The notes beneath the pieces were generated by a model. It was given only the letters and a program-made list of their open reading frames with translations, had not been told where the DNA came from and searched no databases. Shown here one piece after another: positions 1 through 8,434 of a DNA stretch of 64,000 nucleotides. This DNA comes from DASUPK01 sp963801055 (GTDB lineage Bacteria > Actinomycetota > Thermoleophilia > Solirubrobacterales > 70-9): positions 744,001 to 808,000 of the forward strand of contig CAWDDE010000001.1 of assembly GCA_963801055.1 (NCBI GenBank), written 5' to 3'. The position numbers and the translations under genes are program-made. Within the stretch, counting starts at the first letter, position 1. Each line of letters begins with the position of its first letter.

Positions 1-1
1 G

Positions 2-313
2 CGTGGGGTGATCAACCTCTCCCATGATGTCGGCGGCAACGGCAACAACTACGGTGACGGGTTCGCCGGCTGCGCCGGAGGCCTGACGACCTTCGACAGC
101 CAGACACCCACCTCGATTGCGACGCCGGGGCTGCAGGCACCGTTCGTCGGGTTCTTCGCGCCGCAGGAGAGCCTCGGTCTCCTCAACGGCCTGGGGGACA
201 AGAAGGCGACGAACGCGACCTGGTCCCTGCTCGTCATGGACGACAGCAACCTCCATGGGACCGGCACCGTGGACTGTTTCAAGCTGACGTTGAGGGCCAC
301 CAACCCGAGGTAG
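2..313 (+). CDS. C-terminal end of a secreted protein with a P-domain-like (proprotein convertase) module, 5' truncated
   Basis: This is the last ~103 codons of a gene that begins before the window. The peptide resembles the C-terminal half of a proprotein-convertase P domain (a jelly-roll beta sandwich): a glycine/asparagine-rich GGNGNNYGDGF stretch, a central PFVGFFAPQESLGLLNG segment, then ATWSLLVMDDSNLHGTGTVD and a final beta strand FKLTLRA. In many bacterial extracellular proteins such domains sit at the C terminus after a protease or repeat region. The upstream part is missing, so the catalytic or adhesive role cannot be read. Two cysteines (in FAGCAGG and VDCFK) could form a disulfide. 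A strong terminator follows 20 bases after the stop. Confidence is moderate for the fold and low for any function. Confidence 0.6.
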   Translation, partial: RGVINLSHDVGGNGNNYGDGFAGCAGGLTTFDSQTPTSIATPGLQAPFVGFFAPQESLGLLNGLGDKKATNATWSLLVMDDSNLHGTGTVDCFKLTLRATNPR

Positions 314-332
314 AAATCGGTAGCCACGAACC

Positions 333-360
333 GAACGGGGCGCCCGCGGGCGCCCCGTTC
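333..360 (+). terminator. Perfect palindromic terminator between the P-domain gene and yebC
   Basis: A perfect 28-base palindrome forms a 12-bp stem (GAACGGGGCGCC) with a cgcg tetraloop, 20 bases after the upstream stop codon. The following bases (tcgttcgg) are only weakly T-rich, so it is a strong hairpin with a poor U tract. It separates the upstream gene from the yebC promoter. Confidence 0.7.
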
Positions 361-379
361 TCGTTCGGAGGACGGCTCT

Positions 380-385
380 TAGAAT
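380..385 (+). promoter_or_regulatory. -10 box (TAGAAT) of a probable leaderless yebC transcript
   Basis: TAGAAT ends 7 bases before the yebC GTG, so transcription would start at or next to the start codon. No Shine-Dalgarno sequence fits between them. A convincing -35 is not visible. The same arrangement recurs at many genes in this window. Confidence 0.5.
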
Positions 386-392
386 CGAGGGC

Positions 393-1148
393 GTGTCCGG
401 TCACTCCAAGTGGTCCTCGATCAAGCACAAGAAGGGCGCGGCAGACGCTAGGCGCGGCAAGCTCTTCACCAAGCTCGCGCGCGCGATCACCGTCGCGGCT
501 CGGGACGGCGGTGGGAACGTCGACGCCAACCCCGCACTGGGCCTGGCTGTTCAGAAGGCCCGCGATGCCTCGATGCCCAAGGACAACATCCAGCGCGCGA
601 TCGACCGGGGCACAGGGGAGGGCGGCGACGCCGCCGCGATCGAGAGCGCCGTATACGAGGGGTACGGCCCGGGCGGCGCCGCGATCCTGGTCGAGGCTCT
701 GACCGACAACCGCAACCGAACCGGCGCCGAGGTTCGCCATGCGTTCGAGAGGCACGGCGGCAGCCTGGGAGAGCCGGGATCGGTCTCCTGGCAGTTCGAG
801 AAGCGCGGCGTGATCCTCGTGGACGGTGAGCGTTACGACGAGGACGACCTGATGCCGGCGATCGACGCGGGCGCGGAGGACGTCTCCGAGGACGGCGACC
901 TGCTCAAGATCACCACCGCCGCCTCAGACCTGGCCGCCGTCCGCTCCGCCCTGGAGGGTGCCGGGGTGGAGGTTCAGTCCGCCGAGCTCTCCATGGAGCC
1001 GAAGAGCACGGTCCAGGTGGGGGAGGGAGACGCGCCGGCCCTGCTGCGGCTGATGGACGCCCTCGAGGATCAGGATGACGTCGATTCAGTGCATGCCAAC
1101 TTCGACGTGCCGGAGGAGATCCTCGAGAGGGCCGCGGCGACATCCTGA
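393..1148 (+). CDS. yebC: YebC/PmpR family regulatory or translation-associated protein
   Basis: This 251-residue protein is full length for the YebC/TACO1 family. The hallmark N terminus SGHSKWSSIKHKKGAADARR is followed by KLFTKLARAI and the KDNIQRAIDRGTG motif; the acidic C-terminal domain ends in VHANFDVPEEIL. Family members have been described as DNA-binding regulators (PmpR) and, more recently, as ribosome-associated factors helping proline-rich translation; the sequence cannot separate these roles. The GTG start is chosen because it yields the canonical MSGHSKW. The gene sits directly before ruvC-ruvA-ruvB, a common bacterial arrangement. It has its own probable leaderless promoter (TAGAAT). 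Family identification is very secure. Confidence 0.96.
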   Translation: MSGHSKWSSIKHKKGAADARRGKLFTKLARAITVAARDGGGNVDANPALGLAVQKARDASMPKDNIQRAIDRGTGEGGDAAAIESAVYEGYGPGGAAILVEALTDNRNRTGAEVRHAFERHGGSLGEPGSVSWQFEKRGVILVDGERYDEDDLMPAIDAGAEDVSEDGDLLKITTAASDLAAVRSALEGAGVEVQSAELSMEPKSTVQVGEGDAPALLRLMDALEDQDDVDSVHANFDVPEEILERAAATS

Positions 1149-1187
1149 CTTAAAGGACATCCGCCCCGAGTCCGAGAATGAAGGGGA

Positions 1188-1740
1188 ATGATCGTGATCG
1201 GCATCGATCCGGGTATCGCCAACACCGGGTTCGGTGTGGTTCGCACGGCCGGGGAGCGGATGGTGGCGCTCGACGGCGGAGTGATCGAGACTCCGGCCGA
1301 CCTGCGTGTCGAGCAGCGGCTCGCGCAGGCTGCACGAGTCGCTCGGAGAGCTGATCCGCTGGCACGAGCCCAAGGCGATGGCGCTCGAGGACCTCTTCTT
1401 CGGAAAGAACGTAGGCTCGGCGTTGAGCGTGGGTGAGGCCCGCGGCGTGGCCCTGCTGGCCGCCGCCAGTCACGCGGTTCCCTGCTTCGACTACACGCCG
1501 CAGGCGGTGAAGAAAGCGGTGTGCGGCTCCGGCTCCGCCGAAAAGGGCCAGGTGCAGCGCATGGTTGCGAGCCTGCTCGGCCTGCCAGAGCCGCCCGCGC
1601 CTGACCACGCTGCCGATGCTTTCGCCGTCGCGATCTGCCACGCGGGATCCGCGGCGGCCCGCAACGCGCCCGGGCATTTCGGTCGGGCGAGGCCCGGGGC
1701 GGCTCCGGCGATCGCGACGCGCCAGCGCTTGGCCGGCTAG
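1188..1740 (+). CDS. ruvC: RuvC Holliday junction resolvase (one frameshift)
   Basis: RuvC cuts Holliday junctions after branch migration by RuvAB. The first frame gives MIVIGIDPGIANTGFGVV with the first catalytic Asp, and continues to VEQRL. The rest, RLHESLGELIRWHEPKAMALEDLFFGKNV (second acidic residue) through TPQAVKKAVCGSGSAEKGQVQ and DHAADAFAVAICHA (terminal catalytic acids), is in the +1 frame. The switch lies at about 1317-1327. Removing one base gives about 183 residues, normal for RuvC. All catalytic regions are preserved, so this is probably an extra-base sequence error rather than a dead gene. GAGAAT ends 8 bases before the ATG. The next gene is ruvA. Confidence 0.9.
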
Positions 1741-1807
1741 CGGCCCCAGGCCGCAGGTGGCCGCGACCTGATGAAGGCATCCGGGCCGGCGCCCAGAATC
1801 ACTGGGC

Positions 1808-2401
1808 ATGATCGCCTCCGTCAACGGAGAGGTTCTCGTCCGCCGTCCCGATCACGTCGTGGTCGATGCCAACGGCGTCGGCTACCGGCTGGCCGTCTCG
1901 GCCGAGACGCTCAAATCCGTGCCCGCGCGTGGCAAGCGGACCTCCCTGCACGCCCACCTGGTGGCGCGCGATGACGCCCTCAGCCTGTACGGCTTCTCGA
2001 GCGAGGAGGAGAGGGACCTCTTCCTGCACCTGATCTCCGTGGGCGGGGTTGGGCCGAAGGTCGCGATGGCGGTGCTCTCGGGAGGCCCGGTCAGGGAGCT
2101 ACTCCGGGCGATCGCCGCCGGCGACTCGAAGCGGTTTCAGGCCGTCCCCGGGATCGGCAAGCGGACGGCGGAGCGGATCATCGTCGAGCTTCGCGAGAAA
2201 GTCGCCGGCGAAATCGAGGGCGACGCCGACGGCCCGGCGATCGCCGGCGACGGGGAGGACCCACGGGCGCTGGCCCGCGAGGGCCTGCTCAACCTGGGCT
2301 ACACGCCGCCCGAGGCGGAGAAGCTTCTCTCCGGTGCGGATGGAGCGAGCCCCGAGGAGATCGTGCAGTCGGCCCTGCGCAGCGCCGCGGGGGCCGCGTG
2401 A
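1808..2401 (+). CDS. ruvA: RuvA, Holliday junction branch-migration DNA-binding subunit
   Basis: RuvA tetramers bind the four-way junction and load the RuvB motor. The 197-residue product has the N-terminal OB fold (MIASVNGEVLVRR...VDANGVGYRLAV), tandem helix-hairpin-helix motifs (HLISVGGVGPKVAMAVLS and FQAVPGIGKRTAERIIVELREK), an Ala/Gly/Asp-rich linker, and a C-terminal three-helix domain for RuvB contact (ALAREGLLNLGYTPPEAEKLL). Length and domain order match the family. CAGAAT ends 8 bases before the ATG, resembling the ruvC and yebC upstream boxes. The stop overlaps the ruvB GTG (GTGA), implying translational coupling. Confidence 0.97.
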   Translation: MIASVNGEVLVRRPDHVVVDANGVGYRLAVSAETLKSVPARGKRTSLHAHLVARDDALSLYGFSSEEERDLFLHLISVGGVGPKVAMAVLSGGPVRELLRAIAAGDSKRFQAVPGIGKRTAERIIVELREKVAGEIEGDADGPAIAGDGEDPRALAREGLLNLGYTPPEAEKLLSGADGASPEEIVQSALRSAAGAA

Positions 2402-3463
2402 GCGTCGAGCCGGGCAAGGGAATTCGCACCCCCGGCGTCGCCGACGAGGAGATCGTCATACATGACGCCAGGGCCGTCGGCGCGGACGACGACTTCGACC
2501 GATCGCTGCGGCCTCCGAAGCTCGAGGATTTCGTCAACCAGGCTCAGGTCACCGAGCAGCTCGGGATCTTCATCGAGGCGGCCCGCCGGCGGGGCGAGGC
2601 GCTCGACCACGTGCTGCTCGCCGGCCCGCCCGGCCTGGGCAAGACCTCGCTCGCCCACATCATCGCCGCGGAGCTCGAGGTGCCGATGGTGCAGACCGCG
2701 GGGCCCGCGCTCGAGCGCAAGGCCGACATCGCCGCATTCCTGACGGGGCTCGAGCCAGGCAGCGTGTTCTTCATCGACGAGATCCACCGCCTGGGGCGGG
2801 CCGTGGAGGAAACGCTCTACCCGGCGATGGAGGACCGGCGGCTGCCCGTCGTCCTTGGACAGGGTGCGGGCGCGCGCACGGTGACCCTCGACCTGCCCCC
2901 GTTCACCCTGATCGGCGCGACCACGCGAACTGGACTGCTGACGACGCCACTGCGCGACCGCTTCGGCGTCTGCCACCGGCTCGAGCACTACGACGCGGCG
3001 GACCTTCGCGAGATCGTCCTGCGCTCCGCAGGGATCCTCGACATCGAGGTCGATGCCGACGGCGCGGAGGAGATCGCCGGTCGCGCCCGGGGCACGCCGA
3101 GGGTGGCGAACCGTCTGCTGCGCCGGGTCCGTGACTTCGCCGAGGTCAAGGGGCGGGGCCGGGTCGACCGCGAGCTCGCCTCCGATGCGCTCGAGATGCT
3201 CGAGGTCGACCGGGCGGGGCTCGACCGGCACGACCGCCGGCTCCTCGAGCTGATGGCCGACGAAGTTCGCCGGCGGGCCGGTTGGGCTCTCCACGCTCTC
3301 CGTGGCCGTCGGGGAGGAGGCGGACACGATCGAGGACGTCTTCGAGCCCTACCTGCTTCAGCAGGGGCTGATCAAGCGGACCCCGCGGGGCCGGGTCCTC
3401 ACCGAGCGGGCGTACGAGCATCTTGGGCTGCCTGTCCCCGAGGGCATGGCCAGCCTGTTCTAG
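2398..3463 (+). CDS. ruvB: RuvB, Holliday junction branch-migration ATPase (one frameshift)
   Basis: RuvB is the hexameric AAA+ motor of RuvABC. The main frame shows RPPKLEDFVNQAQV, Walker A GPPGLGKTSLAHI, Walker B FFIDEIHRL, sensor 1 TLIGATTRTGLLT, and arginine-finger/sensor 2 regions (PLRDRFGV, ARGTPRVANRLLRRVRDFA). At about 3262-3266 (gacgaagttcgcc) one extra base shifts the frame. The C-terminal winged helix (GGPVGLSTLSVAVGEEADTI, then EPYLLQQGLIKRTPRGRVLT) continues in the next frame to the TAG at 3461-3463. Correcting it gives about 354 residues, the usual length. The GTG start overlaps the ruvA stop. The gene is probably intact in the organism. Confidence 0.93.
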
Positions 3464-3514
3464 GCACGATCTGGGCACGAGTAGGCGTAACGGGTTGGCT
3501 AGCCTTGAGCAGGA

Positions 3515-4000
3515 ATGCCGTACTTCATCTGCCCGAACTGCGGGAACAGGGAACTGAGCGGGGAGCGCACCGCGGGGTTTTCGACCCGGCCCAAGGGCTG
3601 CTCCAAGTGCGGCTTCGGATTCCTCTTCGAGCTGCTCGACGACTACATGCCGGCGCCGGGCGCGGCCTTCTTCACCTGCGACCAGGACGGCCGTGTCCTC
3701 GATCTCGGCAAGGGAGCCTTCGAGCTCACCGGGCTCAAGGACGAGCAGGTGATCGGCCGACCGATCCGCGAGGTCCTCGGGCTCGAGTGGATCGACAAGG
3801 GGGATGGGGGCGAGACCGCCGACACCGACAGCGACGGGGATACCGACCCGATCGAGACCACCCTGGAGTGGGGAGTCCGGTCACTCGGCAAGCGGGTTGC
3901 CGTGAACGCCGAAGGGGACCTGCCCACCGAGGCGGTGGCCGATCTCTTTCCGGCCTATGACGACGACGGCGGCCTCTTGCTGGTGTTGACGCCTGAGTAG
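3515..4000 (+). CDS. Small zinc-ribbon plus PAS-like domain protein, function unknown
   Basis: A 161-residue cytoplasmic protein. Residues 1-37 hold two CxxC knuckles (CPNCG and CSKCG), a likely zinc ribbon. Residues ~45-90 (GAAFFTCDQDGRVLDLGKGAFELTGL, then EQVIGRPIREVLGLEW) read like a compact PAS domain. An acidic Asp/Gly/Thr-rich linker (DTDSDGDTDP) leads to a small C-terminal beta-rich part. There is no kinase, DNA-binding or enzymatic domain, so it may be a small sensor or adaptor. TAGCCT ends 9 bases before the ATG, suggesting its own leaderless promoter. It lies alone between ruvB and secDF. The zinc ribbon is clear; the PAS assignment is from pattern reading only. Confidence 0.65.
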   Translation: MPYFICPNCGNRELSGERTAGFSTRPKGCSKCGFGFLFELLDDYMPAPGAAFFTCDQDGRVLDLGKGAFELTGLKDEQVIGRPIREVLGLEWIDKGDGGETADTDSDGDTDPIETTLEWGVRSLGKRVAVNAEGDLPTEAVADLFPAYDDDGGLLLVLTPE

Positions 4001-4077
4001 GTCCGGCTGACCTGCGGCTGTGTTGCAATGGGGGCCGACACCTCGGCTGAGAGCGCTAGCTTGAGCACCTCAAACCC

Positions 4078-7053
4078 GTGAGCAACCGCCGTCGCAATCT
4101 CTTCATCCTGGCCTTCGTCGCCCTGCTGATGATCGGCTCCGGGATCGTCATCGCGACCAAGAAGACGACCCTGGGCCTCGATCTGCAGGGCGGGACCGAG
4201 CTGATCTTCCAGGCGCGGCCGACGCCGCAGAACCCGACGATCGACGGTTCGGACATCGACCGGGCGATCGAGATCATCCGTGAGCGGACCGACGCCTTCG
4301 GCGTCTCAGAGCCGGAGATCTCGAGGATCGGGTCGGACTCGATCCGGGTCGGTCTCCCCGACGTGAGCAACGCCGCGCGCGCTAGCGACGAGGTCGGGCA
4401 GACCGCCCAGCTCCAGCTCTACGACTGGGAGCCGAACATCATCCCGAACCCGGCGAAGACGAACGTGTCGCGCAGCGAGTCGTCGTTCAGCCGCCTCTAC
4501 GACGCCGTCCAGCTCGCCTCCCAGCAGCAGCCGAACTGCTTCGAGAACAAGTGCACAACCAGCGGTCCGCAGTACTACCTGTTCAACTCTCAGACGCACG
4601 CCTGGATTGCGGGTCCGACCGACACCCAGAACGACCTGTTCGCCCAGCTGCCGCGACCAGAAGCAGCCGCCCAACTCCGAGATCATCGCGGTGCCGCAAG
4701 GCACCGTCGTCGTGGAGAAGGAGGGGGTGGACGGGGCCCCGGCCCCCGACAACCCGAACGATCCGAGCGCAGAGTGGTTCGTGATCCGGGACCGACCGGC
4801 GCTCTCGGGCACCGACATCAAGGACCCGAAGGCGAGCTTCGACCAGTTCGACCAGCCCAACGTCACCTTCAGCTTCACCGACCAGGGGCGCGAGGAGTTC
4901 GCGAACACCACCAGGGAGATCGCCCAGCGCGGACTGCAGAACGCCCCGCCAGGCGTCGCCGGGAACTCCCAGCTCGCCGACCAGTACTCAGGGCACTTCG
5001 CGATCGTGCTCGACGGGCAGATCAAGTCCCGGCCGATCATCAACTTCGTCGAGAACCCGAACGGGATCGACGGCCGGAACGGCGCCGAGATCAACGGGCT
5101 GAACCTGCAGGAGTCGCAGGACCTCGCGCGAGATCCTCCAGATCGGCGCGCTGCCGGTGGATCTCACGCAGATCTCGAGCTCTACGGTCTCGGCCACCCT
5201 CGGCCAGGAGGCACTCGACCAGGGACTGAAGGCGGGGATCGTCGGGCTGATCCTCGTCTGCCTCTTCCTGCTCGCCTACTACCGCTTCCTCGGCTTCGTC
5301 GCCGTGATCGGCCTGGCGATCTACGGCCTGATCTTCTTCGCGCTCATCAAGCTGATCCCGATCACGCTCACCCTGCCGGGGATCGCTGGATTGATCCTGA
5401 CTATCGGGGTGGCGGCCGACGCCAACGTCGTCATCTTCGAGCGGATCAAGGAAGAGGCGAGGGGCGGCAAATCGATGCTGAGCGCGATCGCCGCCGGCTA
5501 CCGCCGAGGCATCGCGACGATCATCGACGCGAACGTGATCACGCTGATCACGGCGTTCATCCTGTTCGCGCTGGCGACGGCGAACGTGAAGGGATTTGCA
5601 TTCACGCTCGGCGTCGGAACGATCGCCTCGCTGTTCACGGCGGTCGTGTTCACCCAGGCGTTCCTCGGCCTGTTCGGGCGGGCGCGCTTCATACGCTCGC
5701 CGGCGGCGCTTGGAGCGCGGCCGGAACAGCGGGTCCGCTGGCACTTCGACTTCAGCCGGGCGAGCAAGTACTTCTTCACTCTCTCGGGCTGCATCCTGCT
5801 GGTCGGCGCGCTCGCCTTCGCGACCAAGCAGCTCAACCTCGGCATCGATTTCGAGGGGGGCAGCCGGATCACTGTCGGCCTGCAGAAGCCGGCGACCGTC
5901 GACGACGTGCGCTCGACCGTGGAGGGCGCCGGAATCGACAGCCCTGAGATCACGAAGGCGAGCAACGCAGCAACTCGGGACGAACGTGTTCGAGATCGAC
6001 TCGAAGGCGAGCCCCGAGGAGGTTCAGAGCGTCCAGCCGGCGCTCCAGGAGAAGTACGGCATCGTTCAGAACGGCTTCAACGCGACGACGGTCGGCCCGA
6101 CCTTCGGCGAGCAGGTGGCGAGGAGCGCGATCTACGCGATCGTCTTCTCCCTACTCATCATCTGCGCCTACGTCGCGTTCCGGTTCGAGCCGAAGTACGC
6201 GGTGCCGGTGATCATCGCGGTGATCCACGACATCCTGATCACGGGGGGCGTCTACTCGCTGACGGGGAGGGAGGTGACCAGCGGTACCGTCGCCGCGTTC
6301 CTGACCATCCTCGGGTACTCGCTCTACGACACGGTCATCGTCTTCGACCGAATACGCGAGAACGTGCCGCGGCTGCCGCGCGCGACCTTCTCCCAGATCG
6401 TCAACCGCTCAATGAGCGAGGTGCTCACGCGGTCGCTGATCACGGGTCTGTCGAGCGTCTTCCTGGTGACGGTGCTGTACATCTTCGGCGGCGCGACTCT
6501 GAAGGACTTCGCGTTCGCAATGATGGTCGGGCTCCTCTCGGGTACCTACTCGTCGATCTTCATTGCGTCGCCTGTGCTCACGCACTGGAAGGAGCGCGAG
6601 CCAACCTACCGACGACGCCGCGAGCGGATCGAGGAGCAGATGGGCTATGTCCCGGCGTTCCCGGAGGAGAACGTGATCGCCCGGGTGGAGGGCGGCCCCG
6701 AGGAGCCGGCGCCGAGCGAGCCGCCGGTCCCGGCCGCGCCTACTCCGAGCCGCTCCCAGGTGCCCGGGGTTGTGCCCGAGCCGCCGGGTCCGGTTCCGCC
6801 GCCGCCCGCGCCGGCCCCACCCGAGCCGCGGGCTCCGGTGGGCGCACCGCGCGAGGGTGGAGACGGCCAGGCTCCGGGCGGAGACAGCCGGGCCGAGACC
6901 GAAGGTGACGGGACAGGGGGCGCCGAGCGCGCCGCGGAGTCCGATCGCCCAGAGCTCAGCGAGGCGAGTGCGGCGGCACTCCGGCGGGTTCGCCAGCAGC
7001 AGTCGGGCGGCCGTCGGCAGAGGCGGCGCAAGAAGCATGGGAGGAATCGCTGA
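4078..7053 (+). CDS. secDF: Fused SecD-SecF protein translocase subunit (three frameshifts)
   Basis: SecDF uses the proton gradient to help pull exported proteins through SecYEG. The sequence starts with a GTG and a transmembrane helix, then the SecD motif TTLGLDLQGGTELIFQ, the periplasmic P1 domain, GHFAIVLDGQIKSRP, and the membrane domain with GIAGLILTIGVAADANVVIFERIKEE. It reads without a stop from SecD into SecF (RWHFDFSRASKYFF, LNLGIDFEGGSRI, TILGYSLYDTVIVFDRIREN), so SecD and SecF are one polypeptide. Frame changes lie near 4645-4658, 5126-5133 and 5965-5973, each a net extra base; corrected length is about 990 residues. The tail is unusual: a Pro/Ala-rich stretch (~6710-6850) and a very basic end (RRQRRRKKHGRNR). 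The stop overlaps the next ATG (TGATG). Confidence 0.93.
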
Positions 7054-7325
7054 TGGCGGCCCTGGTCTGGTTCACGATGGGCGTCGCCCTCTGGCACTTC
7101 ACTGTATTCGTGCCCGATCGGTTCAGCGGCGGGATCGTCGGCGCCTTCCTGGGTGCCGGCGCCGGCGCGATGGTGAGCGGCGCGATCGCCCAGATCGCCC
7201 TCGGCAAGGGGATCGGAGACACCGATCTCGCGACCGCGCTGTACGCGGTGCCGGGCGCCCTGCTCGGCCTCGCCGTCGTCTACCTGATCGGCCTGCGCTC
7301 GGGCGTCGAGGCCGAGCACATCTAG
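7053..7325 (+). CDS. Small membrane protein, function unknown
   Basis: A 90-residue hydrophobic protein with three predicted membrane stretches: LVWFTMGVALWHFTVFV, a glycine/alanine-rich GGIVGAFLGAGAGAMVSGAI, and VPGALLGLAVVYLIGL. The start codon overlaps the secDF stop (TGATG), implying translational coupling and possibly a link to the translocase or the envelope. No catalytic motif is visible. The Gly/Ala-rich helices look like a packing or oligomerising membrane protein. It is probably expressed from the secDF message; a weak GC-rich hairpin (ggcccg/cgggcc, about 7353-7372) follows it. I do not recognise a named family. Confidence 0.75.
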   Translation: MAALVWFTMGVALWHFTVFVPDRFSGGIVGAFLGAGAGAMVSGAIAQIALGKGIGDTDLATALYAVPGALLGLAVVYLIGLRSGVEAEHI

Positions 7326-7417
7326 CGCGCACCAAGGCCGCGGTCCCTTCAGTTGGCCCGGGCCCCCGCGGGCCTTTCACGTTGGCCCGCGGGACCGTAC
7401 GGGGCCGAAACCGCGTG

Positions 7418-7458
7418 CTTGGCGCCTTATTGCTGGTATGCGGAAAGAAGGCGCCAAG
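7418..7458 (+). repeat. Hairpin repeat copy 1 spanning the start codon of the DUF559 gene
   Basis: A perfect 11-bp inverted repeat (CTTGGCGCCTT / AAGGCGCCAAG) with a 19-base spacer that contains the ATG of the following gene at 7438. Bases 7420-7457 recur at 8347-8384 as a direct repeat with 2 mismatches in 38. A diverged copy is at 22436-22482 on the other strand. It may be an autoregulatory operator or an mRNA hairpin masking initiation. Confidence 0.75.
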
Positions 7459-8339
7459 AGCCGCAGGGATGCCGCGATCGCCCGTGTCGCCGCGGGTCAA
7501 CACGGCGTGATTTCGGCGCAGCAGTTGTATGAGCTCGGGCTGCCCGCCAGCACGATCAGGCACCGCGTCACCTCCGGCCGCCTACAGCCATTCATCGCGG
7601 TGTTTATGCCGTCGGTCATTCCCGACTCAGCAATGAAGGGAGATGGATGGCTGCCGTTCTCGCGTGCGGTCCCGGCGCCGTCCTAAGCCACCGGAGCGCG
7701 GCCGAGCTATGGAGCATCCGCCGCGCCCGCCGACCTTCAACGGCTGGCGGGCCCTGCGAGCGAGATCCGATCGATGTCTCGGTGCCGGGAGTCTCAGGCA
7801 GGAAGAGGCAGAAAGGGATTGCCTTGCATCGTTCCTCGACTCTGATCGCCTCAGAATGCACGCGCCGCGACGGCATTTCGGTGACGAAACCGGCGCGGAC
7901 GCTTGCGGATCTGCGTCGCGTACTGTCGGATGCGGAATTCGCAGCCGCTGTCAGAGAGGCCGAGTTCCTTCGGCTGCCGATCGGCGATCGCGCCGGCTCC
8001 CGCGGAGGCGGCGCTGATCTGCGAGCGCCCGAGCGCACCCGCACCGAGCTCGAGTCGAAATTCCTAGCGCTGGTCCGGCGGCATCGCCTGCCGAGGCCGG
8101 CGGTGAATGTGCGCATTGATCGGTTCGAGGTCGACTTCCTCTGGCGTCCTCAGCATCTGATCGTCGAGGTGGACGGTTGGGAGTCTCACGGCACCCGTTC
8201 CGCATTCGAGGAGGACCGCGCCCGCGATGCCCGGTTGAAGCTTCTCGGCTACGACGTTCTGCGCTTCACCTGGCGGCAGGTCACGTCGGAGGGAGCAGGG
8301 GTGGCAAGGGCACTCCGGGCTCTAGTCGCATCGCAGTAG
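7438..8339 (+). CDS. DUF559 endonuclease-like protein with AbiEi-type N-terminal domain (one frameshift)
   Basis: The N-terminal part (AARVAAGQHGV-like: AIARVAAGQHGVISAQQLYELGL, read in two pieces as AIARVAAGQHGV and ISAQQLYELGLPASTIRHRV) is a winged-helix domain of the AbiEi antitoxin type. After a shift near 7590-7593 the next frame continues HRGVYAVGHSRLSNEGRW and MAAVLACGPGAVLSHRSAAE. The C terminus is a DUF559 restriction-endonuclease-like fold: FEVDFLWRPQHLIVEVDGW (acidic core D...E-V-D) and DARLKLLGYDVLRFTW. Corrected length is about 300 residues. Such solitary genes are common in Thermoleophilia genomes; function is unknown. No toxin partner is adjacent. Unlike most shifts here, this one is a net -1, so true decay is possible. 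Hairpin repeats lie at its start and just after its stop. Confidence 0.75.
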
Positions 8340-8346
8340 CTGGAGC

Positions 8347-8384
8347 TGGCGCCTTATTGCCGGTATGCGGCAAGAAGGCGCCAA
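8347..8384 (+). repeat. Hairpin repeat copy 2 downstream of the DUF559 gene
   Basis: This copy matches 7420-7457 at 36 of 38 positions and keeps the inverted repeat TGGCGCCTT / AAGGCGCCA. It also keeps the internal ATG and next codons (MRQEGAK against MRKEGAK in copy 1), but no DUF559 gene follows; the reading frame runs into recJ. It begins 8 bases after the DUF559 stop codon, so the gene is bracketed by direct repeats 927 bases apart. Confidence 0.75.
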
Positions 8385-8434
8385 AGGCGCGCGACCCCGC
8401 CGGTTCCGTCGGGCGTCGAACTTAAGTTGGCTGG

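Noticed and set aside
7053..7325. The small membrane protein as SecG or YajC
   Set aside because: YajC has one helix and usually precedes secD; SecG has two helices and a different pattern. This protein has three Gly/Ala-rich helices and follows secDF.
7438..8339. DUF559/AbiEi-like gene as half of a toxin-antitoxin pair
   Set aside because: No AbiEii-type nucleotidyltransferase toxin gene is adjacent; the neighbours are a small membrane protein and recJ.
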